Notes: generated by a model not told the origin, from the sequence alone. A stretch of 64,000 nucleotides of DNA from Herminiimonas sp. KBW02 (GCF_003852535.1 NZ_QAJP01000002.1:1-64000), one strand, 5' to 3'. Positions 17,184 to 25,391 are shown, counted from the first letter of the stretch. Translations and numbers: made by a program.

Positions 17184-17202
17184 GAGAATGTTTCTCATTA
17201 TC
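17184..17202 (-). promoter_or_regulatory. Fur box upstream of the FTR1 gene
   Basis: GAGAATGTTTCTCATTATC matches 15 of 19 positions of the Fur consensus and lies inside a longer GATAAT...ATTATC symmetric stretch (17177-17202). It sits about 50 bases before the FTR1 start. Confidence 0.82.
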
Positions 17203-17262
17203 ATTTATTCATAGGGGCATTTCCAGCTTGCTCTTGAAGTTGAAGCAATGGCCGACGCAATA

Positions 17263-17290
17263 AAAAAAGCCCGCATCAGCGGGCTTTTTT
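17263..17290 (-). terminator. Terminator of the MFS gene
   Basis: AAAAAAGCCCGC/GCGGGCTTTTTT arms with a four-base loop, 23 bases after the MFS stop on the minus strand. The symmetry would also stop leftward read-through into the FTR1 region. Confidence 0.88.
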
Positions 17291-17312
17291 AAGCAGTGAC
17301 AAGCAGCAGAGC

Positions 17313-18623
17313 TTACTTGTTCACCAGCGAACGTGGTTGCAGCAATGCCAGGCCTGCACCCAGTATCAGCGCACCAGCGACGAAATACATACCAGCGTTG
17401 GTGCTGCCGGTAACGTCTTTCAGCCAGCCGACAATAGTCGGGCTGACGAAACCAGCCAGGTTACCAACCGAGTTGATCAGGCCGATACCAGCAGCGGCAG
17501 CGGCACCACCCAGGATTGCGCTTGGATAAGTCCAGAACACAGGCATGGTCGACAACATACCAGCGGTACCAAGCGACAAGGCCATCAATGCCAGTACAAC
17601 GTTATTGCCATACACGGTGCTGAGGAACAAGCCGAGGCCACCCAAGGCACTTGCGATGGCAAAGTGCCAGCGACGTTCACGCATACGGTCAGCGCTGCGT
17701 GCCACCAGCAAGGTAGCAATCACGCCACAGGTGTAAGGGATTGCGGTCAGCAGGCCGACGTCCAGTGCGTCTTTCACGCCGGAAGCCTTGACCAGGGTTG
17801 GCAGATAGAAGCTGATACCGTACAGACCCATCATGCAGCAGAAGTAGATTGCAGCCATCAACCAAACTTTTGGGTTGGTGAAGACGCCAGCTACCGAGTG
17901 CGATTTGTTACCGCCTGCATTGTCTTTGGCGATGTTGTCTTCGAGGATGGTTTTTTCGCTATCCGACAACCACGACGAAGCGCGGATGCTGTTCGGCAGG
18001 TAGAACAAAGTCATGATACCGAGCGCCAGCGATGGCAAGGCTTCCAGCAGGAACAGCCATTGCCAGCCGTGCCAGCCATTCATGCCAGCGAAGGCATTCA
18101 TGATCCAGCCCGACAAGGGACCGCCGACCACGCCAGCGATAGGAATACCAATCATGAACAAAGCGTTCATGCGGCCGCGACGCGAAGTCGGGAACCAGTA
18201 GGTCAGGTACAGGACGATGCCCGGGAAGAAACCAGCTTCAGCTACACCCAGCAGGAAGCGGATAACGTAGAACATGGTCGGTGTTGTCACGAACATGGTC
18301 GCGGCAGACAGGATGGACCATGTAATCATGATGCGGGCGATCCAGCGACGTGCGCCGACCTTGTGCATGATGATGTTGCTTGGTACTTCAAACAGGAAGT
18401 AACCGATGAAGAAGATACCGGCGCCGAGGCCGTAAATGGTTTCGCTGAATTGCAAGTCGTTCAACATGCTGAGCTTGGCGAAGCCCACGTTGACGCGATC
18501 AAGATAAGCTGCAACGTAGCAGAGGAAAAGGAAAGGCAGCAAACGCAGGGTTACCTTGGCGTAAATGCTGTCCTCCAGCTGGGTACGATCGCTGGCGGTA
18601 GTACTGAGTGGAATGGAGCTCAT
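17313..18623 (-). CDS. MFS transporter, anion:cation symporter type
   Basis: A 436-residue inner-membrane transporter with twelve helices. The pattern YLDRVNVGFAKL near residue 45, FEVPSNIIMHKVGARRWIARIMI after helix 3 and RFLLGVAEAGFFPG are typical of the ACS family (phthalate, 4-hydroxyphenylacetate, hexuronate and nicotinate permeases). The substrate cannot be fixed; an organic acid is likely. It lies in the same direction as the LysR gene upstream, but 351 bases apart with repeats in between, so it probably has its own promoter. Confidence 0.88.
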   Translation of the reverse strand: MSSIPLSTTASDRTQLEDSIYAKVTLRLLPFLFLCYVAAYLDRVNVGFAKLSMLNDLQFSETIYGLGAGIFFIGYFLFEVPSNIIMHKVGARRWIARIMITWSILSAATMFVTTPTMFYVIRFLLGVAEAGFFPGIVLYLTYWFPTSRRGRMNALFMIGIPIAGVVGGPLSGWIMNAFAGMNGWHGWQWLFLLEALPSLALGIMTLFYLPNSIRASSWLSDSEKTILEDNIAKDNAGGNKSHSVAGVFTNPKVWLMAAIYFCCMMGLYGISFYLPTLVKASGVKDALDVGLLTAIPYTCGVIATLLVARSADRMRERRWHFAIASALGGLGLFLSTVYGNNVVLALMALSLGTAGMLSTMPVFWTYPSAILGGAAAAAGIGLINSVGNLAGFVSPTIVGWLKDVTGSTNAGMYFVAGALILGAGLALLQPRSLVNK

Positions 18624-18974
18624 ATATAAGTGTTAAATCAGAATTGTCAGGCCGAAAGCACAGAAGGGAAAAAACTGCCTTCTGATCATGCCGGATGGTG
18701 CACTGCCTCCAAAAGACAGGTGCTATCTACTAAACTGCTACAAATGCTGGATTGACAGACGTTTGCGGGTGCCGGTTTGGGATATTACCGGGCATGGATA
18801 GGTGGCCAGTTTTGCTGACTTGGCGATCATAGCACCCGGTTTTTTGCTCACACATGCAAACAATTCATCTGTAGATGAAAATAATGCTGCAGGACAGCAA
18901 TGCAAAATTCATCTGTTTGCAGAATGCAAATGGATGTTGATCATCAAATTATTGCTGCACTTGCAAATTTATTA
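18624..18974. promoter_or_regulatory. Repeat-bearing control region upstream of the MFS gene
   Basis: No gene. It holds an inverted repeat CAGAAGG (18661-18667)/CCTTCTG (18678-18684) close to the MFS start, a palindrome TTCATC-TGTA-GATGAA (18864-18879), and a direct repeat AATTCATCTGT at 18862-18872 and 18906-18916, both copies preceded by ATGCAAA. These look like regulator sites but the regulator is unknown. Confidence 0.45.
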
Positions 18975-19877
18975 TCAGATTGCCTGATCCCAGTCCGGCT
19001 CGTCCGTATACCGTTCCGCCAGGAAATCCAGCATGGACCGTAACGTCGCAGGCATATGCTTGCGTGATGCATACACACCGAACACGCCAAACTCCTGCGG
19101 ATGATATTCCGGCAACAAGGCTTGCAATTGTCCGGAGCGGATAAAAGGTGCTGCCAGGAAAGTCGGCAGCAATGCCACCCCTGCTCCGGCCAGTGTCGCC
19201 TGCACCAGCGACGTTGCATCGTTGGCGCTGATATTTCCTTTCACCGCGACATTCACCGGCTCATCACCACGTTCCAGCATCCACACGCTGCCGTAATAAG
19301 AATGTGTCAGGCAGTTATGCAGCGCCAGTTGTTCCGGCTGCGTCGGTTGGCCATGCTCACGCAAATAAGCAGGTGATGCACAGAGTACGGAGCGGCATAC
19401 AGTCAAACGACGTGCAATCAGGTTAGGATCCAGTTCCTTGCTGATACGTATCGCCAGATCGATGCGCTCCTCGACCAGGTTCACTACCCTATCCAGCAAC
19501 AGCATATCCACTGTCACGCCCGGGTATCGCTTCACGTAATCAGCCACGGCTGCCGCCAGTTGTGCCTGCCCGAACGAAGTGCTGACCGTGATGCGCAACA
19601 AACCCTGCGGCGCATCTTCCGGAATCGCGACGACGTTCTGCATATCGGTCGCCAGTTCCAGCATCTGCCTGCAGCGCGGCAGCATCTCTGCTCCGGCGGC
19701 GGTCAGGCTCAGTTTGCGTGTGGTCCGGTGCAATAAACGCGCACCGGCCCACTCTTCCAGTTCTGCCAGATAGCGCGACACGACCGGGCGCGACAGGTCG
19801 AGCTGATCCGCCGCAGCAGACTGGCTGCCGCTATCGACTACACTGACAAACACTTGCATTGCGGTGATGCGATCCAT
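18975..19877 (-). CDS. LysR family transcriptional regulator
   Basis: A 300-residue LysR-type regulator: N-terminal winged helix (MQVFVSVVDSGSQSAAADQLDLSRPVVSRYLAELE, residues 7-41) and a C-terminal effector-binding fold from about 90. It belongs to the large CrgA/DmlR-like subgroup by the RITVSTSFGQAQL and RIDLAIRI segments. It is divergent from an NAD(P)-binding protein gene, with a small palindrome at 19903-19913 between them; that gene is its most likely target. Confidence 0.9.
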   Translation of the reverse strand: MDRITAMQVFVSVVDSGSQSAAADQLDLSRPVVSRYLAELEEWAGARLLHRTTRKLSLTAAGAEMLPRCRQMLELATDMQNVVAIPEDAPQGLLRITVSTSFGQAQLAAAVADYVKRYPGVTVDMLLLDRVVNLVEERIDLAIRISKELDPNLIARRLTVCRSVLCASPAYLREHGQPTQPEQLALHNCLTHSYYGSVWMLERGDEPVNVAVKGNISANDATSLVQATLAGAGVALLPTFLAAPFIRSGQLQALLPEYHPQEFGVFGVYASRKHMPATLRSMLDFLAERYTDEPDWDQAI

Positions 19878-19902
19878 GATTTGACCGATTTTAGAAACAA
19901 AC

Positions 19903-19913
19903 TATCTTAGATA
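19903..19913. promoter_or_regulatory. Candidate LysR operator
   Basis: TATCTTAGATA is a perfect 11-base palindrome in the gap between the LysR gene and its divergent neighbour, 26 bases before the LysR start. It is AT-rich and symmetric, as LysR boxes usually are. Confidence 0.4.
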
Positions 19914-19980
19914 ATACGCTTTTTACATCTGCTTTAAGCAACTAAGCTACATACGTCACTTAACCTTTTAGGAGAAACAT

Positions 19981-20595
19981 ATGAGCAAGATTGCCATCAT
20001 CGGTGCCACCGGACGTGCCGGTAGCCAGTTACTGGAAGAAGCACTGCGTCGCGGCCACAGCGTCACGGCCATCGCACGCAACACGGCCAGGCTGGCAGGT
20101 CGCCCTGGTGTAACGACTGTTGATGTCGATGTACTGGATACCGCTGCCTTGGAAAAAGCCGTGGCCGGACATGACGCTGTTTTCAGCGCCGCGCACTTCA
20201 GCGGCATCCCGGCCAGCGCAATTATCGATCCGGTCAAGAAAGCCGGCGTCAAACGCTTGCTGGTAGTTGGCGGCGCCGGTAGCCTGCTGGCCGCACCTGG
20301 CGTACGCGTCATCGACTCGCCTGACTTCCCGGAAGCGTACAAGGCAGAAGCAACTGCCGGCGGCGTCTTCCTCAATACGCTGTTGCAGGAAAAAGACCTG
20401 GACTGGACCTTCCTGTCGCCGTCTGCAGAATTCGTGGAAGAAGCCCGCACGGAAAAATTCCGCCTCGGCAAGGATGAGCTGTTGGTTGATGCCAATGGCC
20501 GCAGCTGGATTTCGTTCAAGGATTACGCAATTGCCTACATCGACGAACTGGAAAAACCAGCACACAGCCGCCAACGCTTTACCATTGGTTATTAA
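19981..20595 (+). CDS. NAD(P)H-binding atypical SDR family protein
   Basis: A 204-residue single-domain Rossmann protein of the NmrA/YwnB-like group. The dinucleotide motif GATGRAG lies at residues 8-14 and is followed by LLEEALRRGHSVTAIAR; the later segments KRLLVVGGAGSL and DWTFLSPSAEF fit the same family. There is no classical YxxxK active site, so it may be a sensor or reductase of unknown substrate (quinone or redox stress is common in relatives). AGGAG ribosome site. Followed by a strong terminator; probably controlled by the divergent LysR protein. Confidence 0.85.
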   Translation: MSKIAIIGATGRAGSQLLEEALRRGHSVTAIARNTARLAGRPGVTTVDVDVLDTAALEKAVAGHDAVFSAAHFSGIPASAIIDPVKKAGVKRLLVVGGAGSLLAAPGVRVIDSPDFPEAYKAEATAGGVFLNTLLQEKDLDWTFLSPSAEFVEEARTEKFRLGKDELLVDANGRSWISFKDYAIAYIDELEKPAHSRQRFTIGY

Positions 20596-20631
20596 CAGTT
20601 GATTGCTGACTGCTGATTGCAGCAGACAGAA

Positions 20632-20668
20632 AAAAACGGTGAGGTCATTACAGACCCTCACCGTTTTT
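20632..20668 (+). terminator. Rho-independent terminator
   Basis: Perfect 13-bp stem AAAAACGGTGAGG/CCTCACCGTTTTT with an 11-base loop, 37 bases after the stop at 20595. It also faces the leftward gene ending at 20740. Confidence 0.88.
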
Positions 20669-20739
20669 CACAAGCGCGACTTTTTTGCACTATGCGCAGC
20701 GCAACTGATCCTGCAGCCTGACTTAGGCTGCAGTACAGC

Positions 20740-21237
20740 TTATCTTTCTGTCTGTTCCAGCTTCCAGTACATGATCGCTGCGACCATACCGAAAATGACG
20801 TGAGCTATCATCGTTGTCCAGCCCCGTATTTCAGCAAACCACGTGAAGAAACGAACCATACCGTAGAAGTTAAACAGGTACACCAATACACCGAATACAG
20901 CACCGGTCAGCAAGACCATACCTATGCTCGAATCAAAACGGAAAGGTACGATAATCGCAGCCAGTACCAGACCCAGTCCTATACCCAATACATAATGCGT
21001 AACAAGCGCAACGCCGACTACTTCCAGACTGAAATCAGTGGATTGCAGCGCATCCCGTCCGAGCACGATCGCGGCAATCATGTGTGACATCACCCATGGA
21101 CTTGCGCCCTGGATAATCGTCGACCAGAGTAGTTCCAACACCATTAAAACCGCGCCTGCTGCAAACCCGGAAACCGCTGCCACAGTCCAATCTGGCATGC
21201 GTTGCTCCCAACGATGCGAATGCATGTGAAGTTCCAT
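20740..21237 (-). CDS. Conserved hypothetical integral membrane protein
   Basis: A 165-residue protein with four hydrophobic helices (about 18-40, 72-94, 105-127 and 138-157) and a His-rich cytoplasmic head (MELHMHSHRWEQ). I recognise the overall shape from unnamed betaproteobacterial membrane proteins but no function is known to me. A GGAGG ribosome site marks the start. It is co-directional with the DUF1269-like gene 126 bases upstream. Confidence 0.7.
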   Translation of the reverse strand: MELHMHSHRWEQRMPDWTVAAVSGFAAGAVLMVLELLWSTIIQGASPWVMSHMIAAIVLGRDALQSTDFSLEVVGVALVTHYVLGIGLGLVLAAIIVPFRFDSSIGMVLLTGAVFGVLVYLFNFYGMVRFFTWFAEIRGWTTMIAHVIFGMVAAIMYWKLEQTER

Positions 21238-21363
21238 AGCAACCTCCGTTAAACATACAGTTACCGATCACTTGCCTGCGGACTCGGTAACTACCCTATC
21301 TGCTTCCTGTCGTTGCATGTCCGCTCCGGTAACGACATGAAGCTTTAGTGCCTGGCAGTTCGT

Positions 21364-21864
21364 TTATGGGAAAACCGGGATATGCGGTTCTTCACCGCTA
21401 AAGCGAATTTCCGGATGACGTTCCGCCAGCATCTTTTCAATTTCCTCAACGCGACGTGCCGGTACGTGCACGATCATCAGCACCTTGCCACGCTCCAGTT
21501 CAGGCATGAATTTTTTCAGCTGTGAATTCGGCATCGCTGCAGCGGCCATGCTGGAAGCCCAGCCACCGAACAGGATACCCATCAGGGTCGTTACCAGCAC
21601 GGTTGCAGGTCCTACGTCATAGTAATTGATCAGCAAGGCACCAAAAGCAGCACCGAGCATTGCGCCAATAATCATCCCGGCTGCAGCACCGTGCAGCACA
21701 TCCGTTTTTACGAGGAAATTAGCTTCCGGCAAATCATGTGGAAGCGACGCACCACCAGAAATGAAGCTCACGTATTTTTGCTCGATACGACTGAGCAACA
21801 TATTGTCAAAGGCGCGACGGGCACTGCTGATATCCGGAAGAAAATAATAAAGTCTGTGTCTCAT
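21364..21864 (-). CDS. DUF1269-like membrane protein
   Basis: A 166-residue protein with a soluble N-terminal part, a Gly/Ala-rich pair of membrane helices (about 58-81 and 87-112; GAAAGMIIGAMLGAAFGALL) and a C-terminal ferredoxin-like segment (GKVLMIVHVPARRVEEIEKML, HPEIRFSGEEPH). This layout resembles DUF1269/GsiB-type general stress membrane proteins. The role is unknown; relatives are often stress-induced. GGAG ribosome site. A good -35/-10 pair and an inverted repeat lie just upstream. Confidence 0.72.
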   Translation of the reverse strand: MRHRLYYFLPDISSARRAFDNMLLSRIEQKYVSFISGGASLPHDLPEANFLVKTDVLHGAAAGMIIGAMLGAAFGALLINYYDVGPATVLVTTLMGILFGGWASSMAAAAMPNSQLKKFMPELERGKVLMIVHVPARRVEEIEKMLAERHPEIRFSGEEPHIPVFP

Positions 21865-21896
21865 GATGTCTCCTTTACTTACCCGCTCCCAAACTC

Positions 21897-21947
21897 AGTA
21901 TAGGCAGTTTGTCCTGACATGCAATGCACAAGTATTAGCCAAACTGC
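21897..21947 (-). promoter_or_regulatory. Promoter and flanking inverted repeat of the DUF1269-like gene
   Basis: Minus-strand TTGCAT (21924-21919), 16-base spacer and TATACT (21902-21897) form a good sigma-70 promoter. Inverted repeat arms GCAGTTTG (21904-21911) and CAAACTGC (21940-21947) lie inside the spacer and just upstream of the -35, an arrangement expected of a regulator site. Confidence 0.6.
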
Positions 21948-22089
21948 AATGATTCATTCCGGCAATCAAGACTAAGCATCACCTTGTCACCGCGCCACAT
22001 CTGCACGTCTGTTTTTCGACATAGCCGTTCCAGCCTGCCGTCGAAACAATGTGTCTGCAACAGTTGTTAAGCCGACTGCATCCAATGCC

Positions 22090-22116
22090 GGAACCTGCTT
22101 TAAAGGCGCACTATCC
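22090..22116 (+). promoter_or_regulatory. Possible ECF-type autoregulated promoter
   Basis: GGAACC at 22090-22095 followed after 16 bases by TATCC resembles ECF sigma promoters (GGAAC-type -35). A second GGAAC is at 22123. The rest of the 21948-22181 gap shows no gene. Weak evidence. Confidence 0.28.
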
Positions 22117-22181
22117 ATAACGGGAACGCCGATAAGCCGAGTTACATCCAATAACACGACAACACCGAAAAAAGAAAAATC

Positions 22182-22889
22182 ATGCCTACCTCCAGCACTC
22201 ACACAGATTTCAACAATTGGTCCGACCTGGAAATAGCAGAACAGATTGCGGGCGGCGATCACTTCGCTTTCGAACTGATGATGCGACGTCATAACCGCCC
22301 CTTATATCGCACTGCACGCAGCATTCTGAAAGATGATGCAGAAGCAGAAGACGCCCTGCAGGACGCTTATCTGGCGGCATATCGCAACATCAAAAAATTC
22401 CGCGGTGAATCTGCCCTTGCTACATGGCTGACACGCATAGTCATCAACGAAGCAATCGCGCGTGCACGCAAAGGCAAGCGGCGCGCGCAAGTAATACAGA
22501 TAGATGGAGACGCACTATTCGAGACCGTTGCGTCGGAGGAAAGCATGAATCAGACATTGCCCGAAGCGCCCGAAACCGCCGCACTGCGCACCGAAGCCCG
22601 TCGTATGCTGGAACGTCAAATCGACGCATTGCCTGATGCATATCGCACCGTCTTTGTATTACGCGCGCTGGAAGAAATGAGTGTGGAAGAAACTGCGCAT
22701 TGCCTGGACATTCCGGCAGCGACGGTACGCTCACGCTTCTTCCGTGCACGCGGCATTTTGCGAGAGGCATTGGCGCGAGAAATCGATTTTGTTTACGAGG
22801 AGGCATTCTCATTCGACGGCACCCGTTGTGATCGCATCGTTGCCGGAACCTTGCAGAAAATCAAAAATTTACAGGCCGACGAAGCCTGA
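22182..22889 (+). CDS. ECF (sigma-70 family) RNA polymerase sigma factor
   Basis: A 235-residue extracytoplasmic-function sigma factor. Region 2 spans about residues 25-95 (MMRRHNRPLYRTARSILKDDAEAEDALQDAYL and FRGESALATWLTRIVINEA); region 4 about 145-200 with the helix-turn-helix MSVEETAHCLDIPAATVRSRFFRARG. The C-terminus extends about 35 residues beyond a typical ECF (about 190-200). No anti-sigma gene follows; the next gene is a Tat-exported ferritin-like protein 33 bases away. The sigma may respond to oxidative or metal stress, as an inference from its neighbours. Confidence 0.92.
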   Translation: MPTSSTHTDFNNWSDLEIAEQIAGGDHFAFELMMRRHNRPLYRTARSILKDDAEAEDALQDAYLAAYRNIKKFRGESALATWLTRIVINEAIARARKGKRRAQVIQIDGDALFETVASEESMNQTLPEAPETAALRTEARRMLERQIDALPDAYRTVFVLRALEEMSVEETAHCLDIPAATVRSRFFRARGILREALAREIDFVYEEAFSFDGTRCDRIVAGTLQKIKNLQADEA

Positions 22890-22922
22890 TTACGTGCAGT
22901 AGCTATCCATTGGAGAAATAAC

Positions 22923-23501
22923 ATGTCATTTTTAATTCAAACCAGCGATTTGTCACCACAAGTCACGCGCAGATCTTTTCTTGGAAAATCCAGCCTGCTT
23001 TTATCCGGCGCTGCGGTTGCCTTGCTGGCCGGACAGGACGCACTGGCAGCCCAGGATCAGACAGCTGGCAGCAATGATGTCAGCATCCTTAATAGCGCAC
23101 TCGGCGCCGAACTCGAAGCGATCGCCGCTTATCAGCTGGGTGCAGAAAGCGGGCTACTGCAAAAACCGGTGCTGCAACTGGCACTGACTTTTCAGGGGCA
23201 TCACAAGGAACATGCGGACATTCTTGCAAAAACGATAGGCAAGCTGGGCGGGCATGCCGTCCATGCCAAAGAAAAATATGTGTTCCCGGTTGAGAAACTG
23301 AAAACACAAACCGATGTACTGCGTTTTGCAGCCACACTGGAAAAAGGTGCGGTCAGCGCCTACCTCGGTGCAGTGCCGCTGTTCGGCAATCGAGACCTGG
23401 CAAAAGCGGCCGCCAGCATACTCGGCGACGAGGCCATGCACTGGGCCATCCTGCGTAACGCATTAGGTGAAATACCAGTCCCCACAGCCTTTATGTCATA
23501 A
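22923..23501 (+). CDS. Tat-exported ferritin-like domain protein
   Basis: A 192-residue protein with a twin-arginine signal (TRRSFLGKSS, Arg16-Arg17, hydrophobic to about 36, cleavage near ALA-AQ). The mature part is a four-helix bundle of the Ferritin_2/DUF4439 kind, with likely metal ligands in LGAELEAIAAY (Glu63, Glu65) and QGHHKEHADIL (His93-His97, Glu96) and GDEAMHW near the C-terminus. Tat export implies a folded, probably metal-loaded protein in the periplasm. GGAGA ribosome site. The cytochrome c gene follows 12 bases later, so the two probably work together. Confidence 0.85.
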   Translation: MSFLIQTSDLSPQVTRRSFLGKSSLLLSGAAVALLAGQDALAAQDQTAGSNDVSILNSALGAELEAIAAYQLGAESGLLQKPVLQLALTFQGHHKEHADILAKTIGKLGGHAVHAKEKYVFPVEKLKTQTDVLRFAATLEKGAVSAYLGAVPLFGNRDLAKAAASILGDEAMHWAILRNALGEIPVPTAFMS

Positions 23502-23513
23502 AGGTCTACAATT

Positions 23514-23912
23514 ATGCGTATGCTGGTCGGTTCAATACTGCTTGCCTGCATGGCGCAGACAGTCGTGGCAGCGGACAAAACTGCTGCCCTGTCTGCGCGC
23601 ATTACAGCTGGCGAATCAGTTTACACACGTTGCATGGCCTGTCACAGCCTTGCTTATGATCGTACCGGCCCACGACATTGCGGCCTGTTTGGACGCCGTG
23701 CCGGAAGCGTGAAAAATTTCCCGTATTCATCAGCAATGCGACAATCGAATATCATATGGGATGAAAAAAGCTTGGATATCTTTTTATCCAATCCAATGAA
23801 AGCAATACCAGGCACCAGTATGGGATATGCCGGCGTTCCGGATATGAAAGAACGCAGCGATTTGATTCTCTATCTGAAGCAAGCCAACATGTCCCCGGAA
23901 TGCAAAAAATGA
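23514..23912 (+). CDS. Small periplasmic class I cytochrome c
   Basis: A 132-residue monoheme cytochrome c. Signal peptide to about residue 19 (VVAA), heme site CMACH at 40-44, and a likely axial Met103 in GTSMGYAG. KNFPYSSAM and RSDLILYLKQ are typical of cytochrome c2/c550-like proteins. Two further cysteines (about 56 and 130) are unusual. It is flanked by the ferritin-like gene and, overlapping by four bases, by folE, so it is part of the sigma-ferritin-cytochrome-folE run. Confidence 0.9.
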   Translation: MRMLVGSILLACMAQTVVAADKTAALSARITAGESVYTRCMACHSLAYDRTGPRHCGLFGRRAGSVKNFPYSSAMRQSNIIWDEKSLDIFLSNPMKAIPGTSMGYAGVPDMKERSDLILYLKQANMSPECKK

Positions 23913-24547
23913 ATAAACCTTTTGATCAGCAAGCAACAGATGGAGTCCCATTGAAACAGGTTACAAACACAGCCCAATCGGAAAACGATGATTTCTCAAC
24001 CGAAGACTGGCGTCGCCTCCTGACCCATCTCGGTGAAAATGCAGACCGCCAGGGTTTGCGTGAAACGCCGCAACGCGTGGAGAAAGCATGGAAGCACTGG
24101 ACCTCGGGCTACGACCAGGATCCGGCAGATATCCTCAAGGTTTTTGAAGACGGCGCCGAGCAATACAATGAATTGATCGTGGTGCGCGGCATTCCTGTCT
24201 ATAGCCATTGCGAACATCACCTCGCCCCCTTCTTCGGTACCGCGACCATCGGCTATACGCCTAACGGCAAGATCGTCGGACTGTCGAAGCTGACACGTCT
24301 GGTCGATTGCTTTGCCAAACGTTTGCAAGTGCAGGAACGCCTGACCATACAGATCGCCGACACATTGATGGAACACGTACAACCATTGTCGGTAGGCGTG
24401 GTCATCCGTTGCCGTCATATGTGCATGGAAAGCCGCGGCATACGCACACCGGGCGAAGAAACCGTGACGTCGGCGCTGCTGGGCGAGATGCGCACCAACC
24501 TCGGACTGCGCAATGAATTCATGATGCTGGCACGCGAAAAAGATTAA
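23909..24547 (+). CDS. folE: GTP cyclohydrolase I
   Basis: Converts GTP to 7,8-dihydroneopterin triphosphate, first step of tetrahydrofolate (and pterin) synthesis. The signature segments are all present: YSHCEHHLAPFFG with zinc ligands, GLSKLTRLVDCFAKRLQVQERLT, and CRHMCMESRG. About 212 residues from the ATG at 23909, which overlaps the cytochrome c stop (ATGA); a start nine bases earlier is also possible. Many genomes have a second folE copy; this one, placed in a stress-type operon, may be the extra copy. Strong terminator follows. Confidence 0.95.
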   Translation: MNKPFDQQATDGVPLKQVTNTAQSENDDFSTEDWRRLLTHLGENADRQGLRETPQRVEKAWKHWTSGYDQDPADILKVFEDGAEQYNELIVVRGIPVYSHCEHHLAPFFGTATIGYTPNGKIVGLSKLTRLVDCFAKRLQVQERLTIQIADTLMEHVQPLSVGVVIRCRHMCMESRGIRTPGEETVTSALLGEMRTNLGLRNEFMMLAREKD

Positions 24548-24570
24548 TCGCGTCCGCTCATGCCGTACGT

Positions 24571-24602
24571 AAAAAGGCCTGCATCATGTGCAGGCCTTTT
24601 TT
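24571..24602 (+). terminator. Terminator after folE
   Basis: Perfect 13-bp stem AAAAAGGCCTGCA/TGCAGGCCTTTTT followed by T. It lies between convergent folE and the SDR gene and can serve both. Confidence 0.9.
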
Positions 24603-24617
24603 ATTTGGCTTTTTGAT

Positions 24618-25391
24618 TTATGCCGAGAAGCCACCATCGATCATCAGGCTGGCGCCTGTAATGTACGCCGCTTCCGGCCCCGCCAGATACGCCACGAAGC
24701 TGGCTATTTCTTCATCCTTGCCGTAACGTGGAATCGCCATCATCCCTTTCAGGGTTTCAGCGAAATCACCGCTGGCAGGGTTCATATCGGTATCGACCGG
24801 GCCTGGTTGTACGTTGTTCACAGTAATGCCGCGTGGACCGAGATCGCGTGCCAGGCCTTTGGTCAGGCCGACGATCGCAGACTTGCTCATGGCGTACACG
24901 GAGCCACCACCAAACGGCATGCGCTCAGCATTGGTGCTGCCTATGGTAATGATGCGTCCACCGTCACCCATATGACGCGCTGCTTCCTGCGCTGCCACGA
25001 AGACACTGCGTACGTTGACGGCAATGGTGCGGTCGAAGTCTTCCAGTTTGAAATCTTCCAGCGGCGCCAGCGCCAGCACCCCGGCGTTATTCACCAGGAT
25101 GTCGATGCCGCCGTATGCCCTGGCCGCAGCTTGTATCGCTTGCTGTACGGCTTTCTCATCCGCGCTGTCGGCATGGATAGCCAGTGCACGGCCACCAGCC
25201 GCTTCTATCGCTAGTGCGACTTCTTTTGCTTTATCAGCCGAGCTGGCGTAAGTGAAAGCAACTGCAGCGCCTTCACGGGCCAGGCGTTTGGCAATCGCAG
25301 CACCAATGCCGCGTGAGCCGCCCTGGATGAAGGCGACTTTGCCTGCGAGTTGCTGGCCGTTTGTTTGTGCATTCGATTTGCTGTTCGTCAT
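24618..25391 (-). CDS. Short-chain dehydrogenase/reductase
   Basis: A 257-residue classical SDR, probably NADPH-dependent. Dinucleotide motif GGSRGIG (about 24-30), NNAGV at about 101-105, catalytic Ser near 152 and YxxxK (YAMSK) around 167-171, and PGPVDTDMNP after it. It resembles FabG-like 3-oxoacyl/aldehyde reductases such as YgfF and YdfG relatives; the substrate is unknown. The ATG at 25391 has a GGAG site; an upstream start in frame lacks one. It is divergent from a LysR gene that probably controls it. Confidence 0.88.
   Translation of the reverse strand: MTNSKSNAQTNGQQLAGKVAFIQGGSRGIGAAIAKRLAREGAAVAFTYASSADKAKEVALAIEAAGGRALAIHADSADEKAVQQAIQAAARAYGGIDILVNNAGVLALAPLEDFKLEDFDRTIAVNVRSVFVAAQEAARHMGDGGRIITIGSTNAERMPFGGGSVYAMSKSAIVGLTKGLARDLGPRGITVNNVQPGPVDTDMNPASGDFAETLKGMMAIPRYGKDEEIASFVAYLAGPEAAYITGASLMIDGGFSA

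Noticed and set aside
17337-18629. 430-codon plus-strand frame opposite the MFS transporter
   Set aside because: Mirrors the transporter; composition is that of an antisense frame (His, Gln, Asp rich), no known fold.
22182-22922. Anti-sigma factor expected after the ECF sigma factor
   Set aside because: The following gene is a ferritin-like Tat protein; no membrane anti-sigma frame on either strand.
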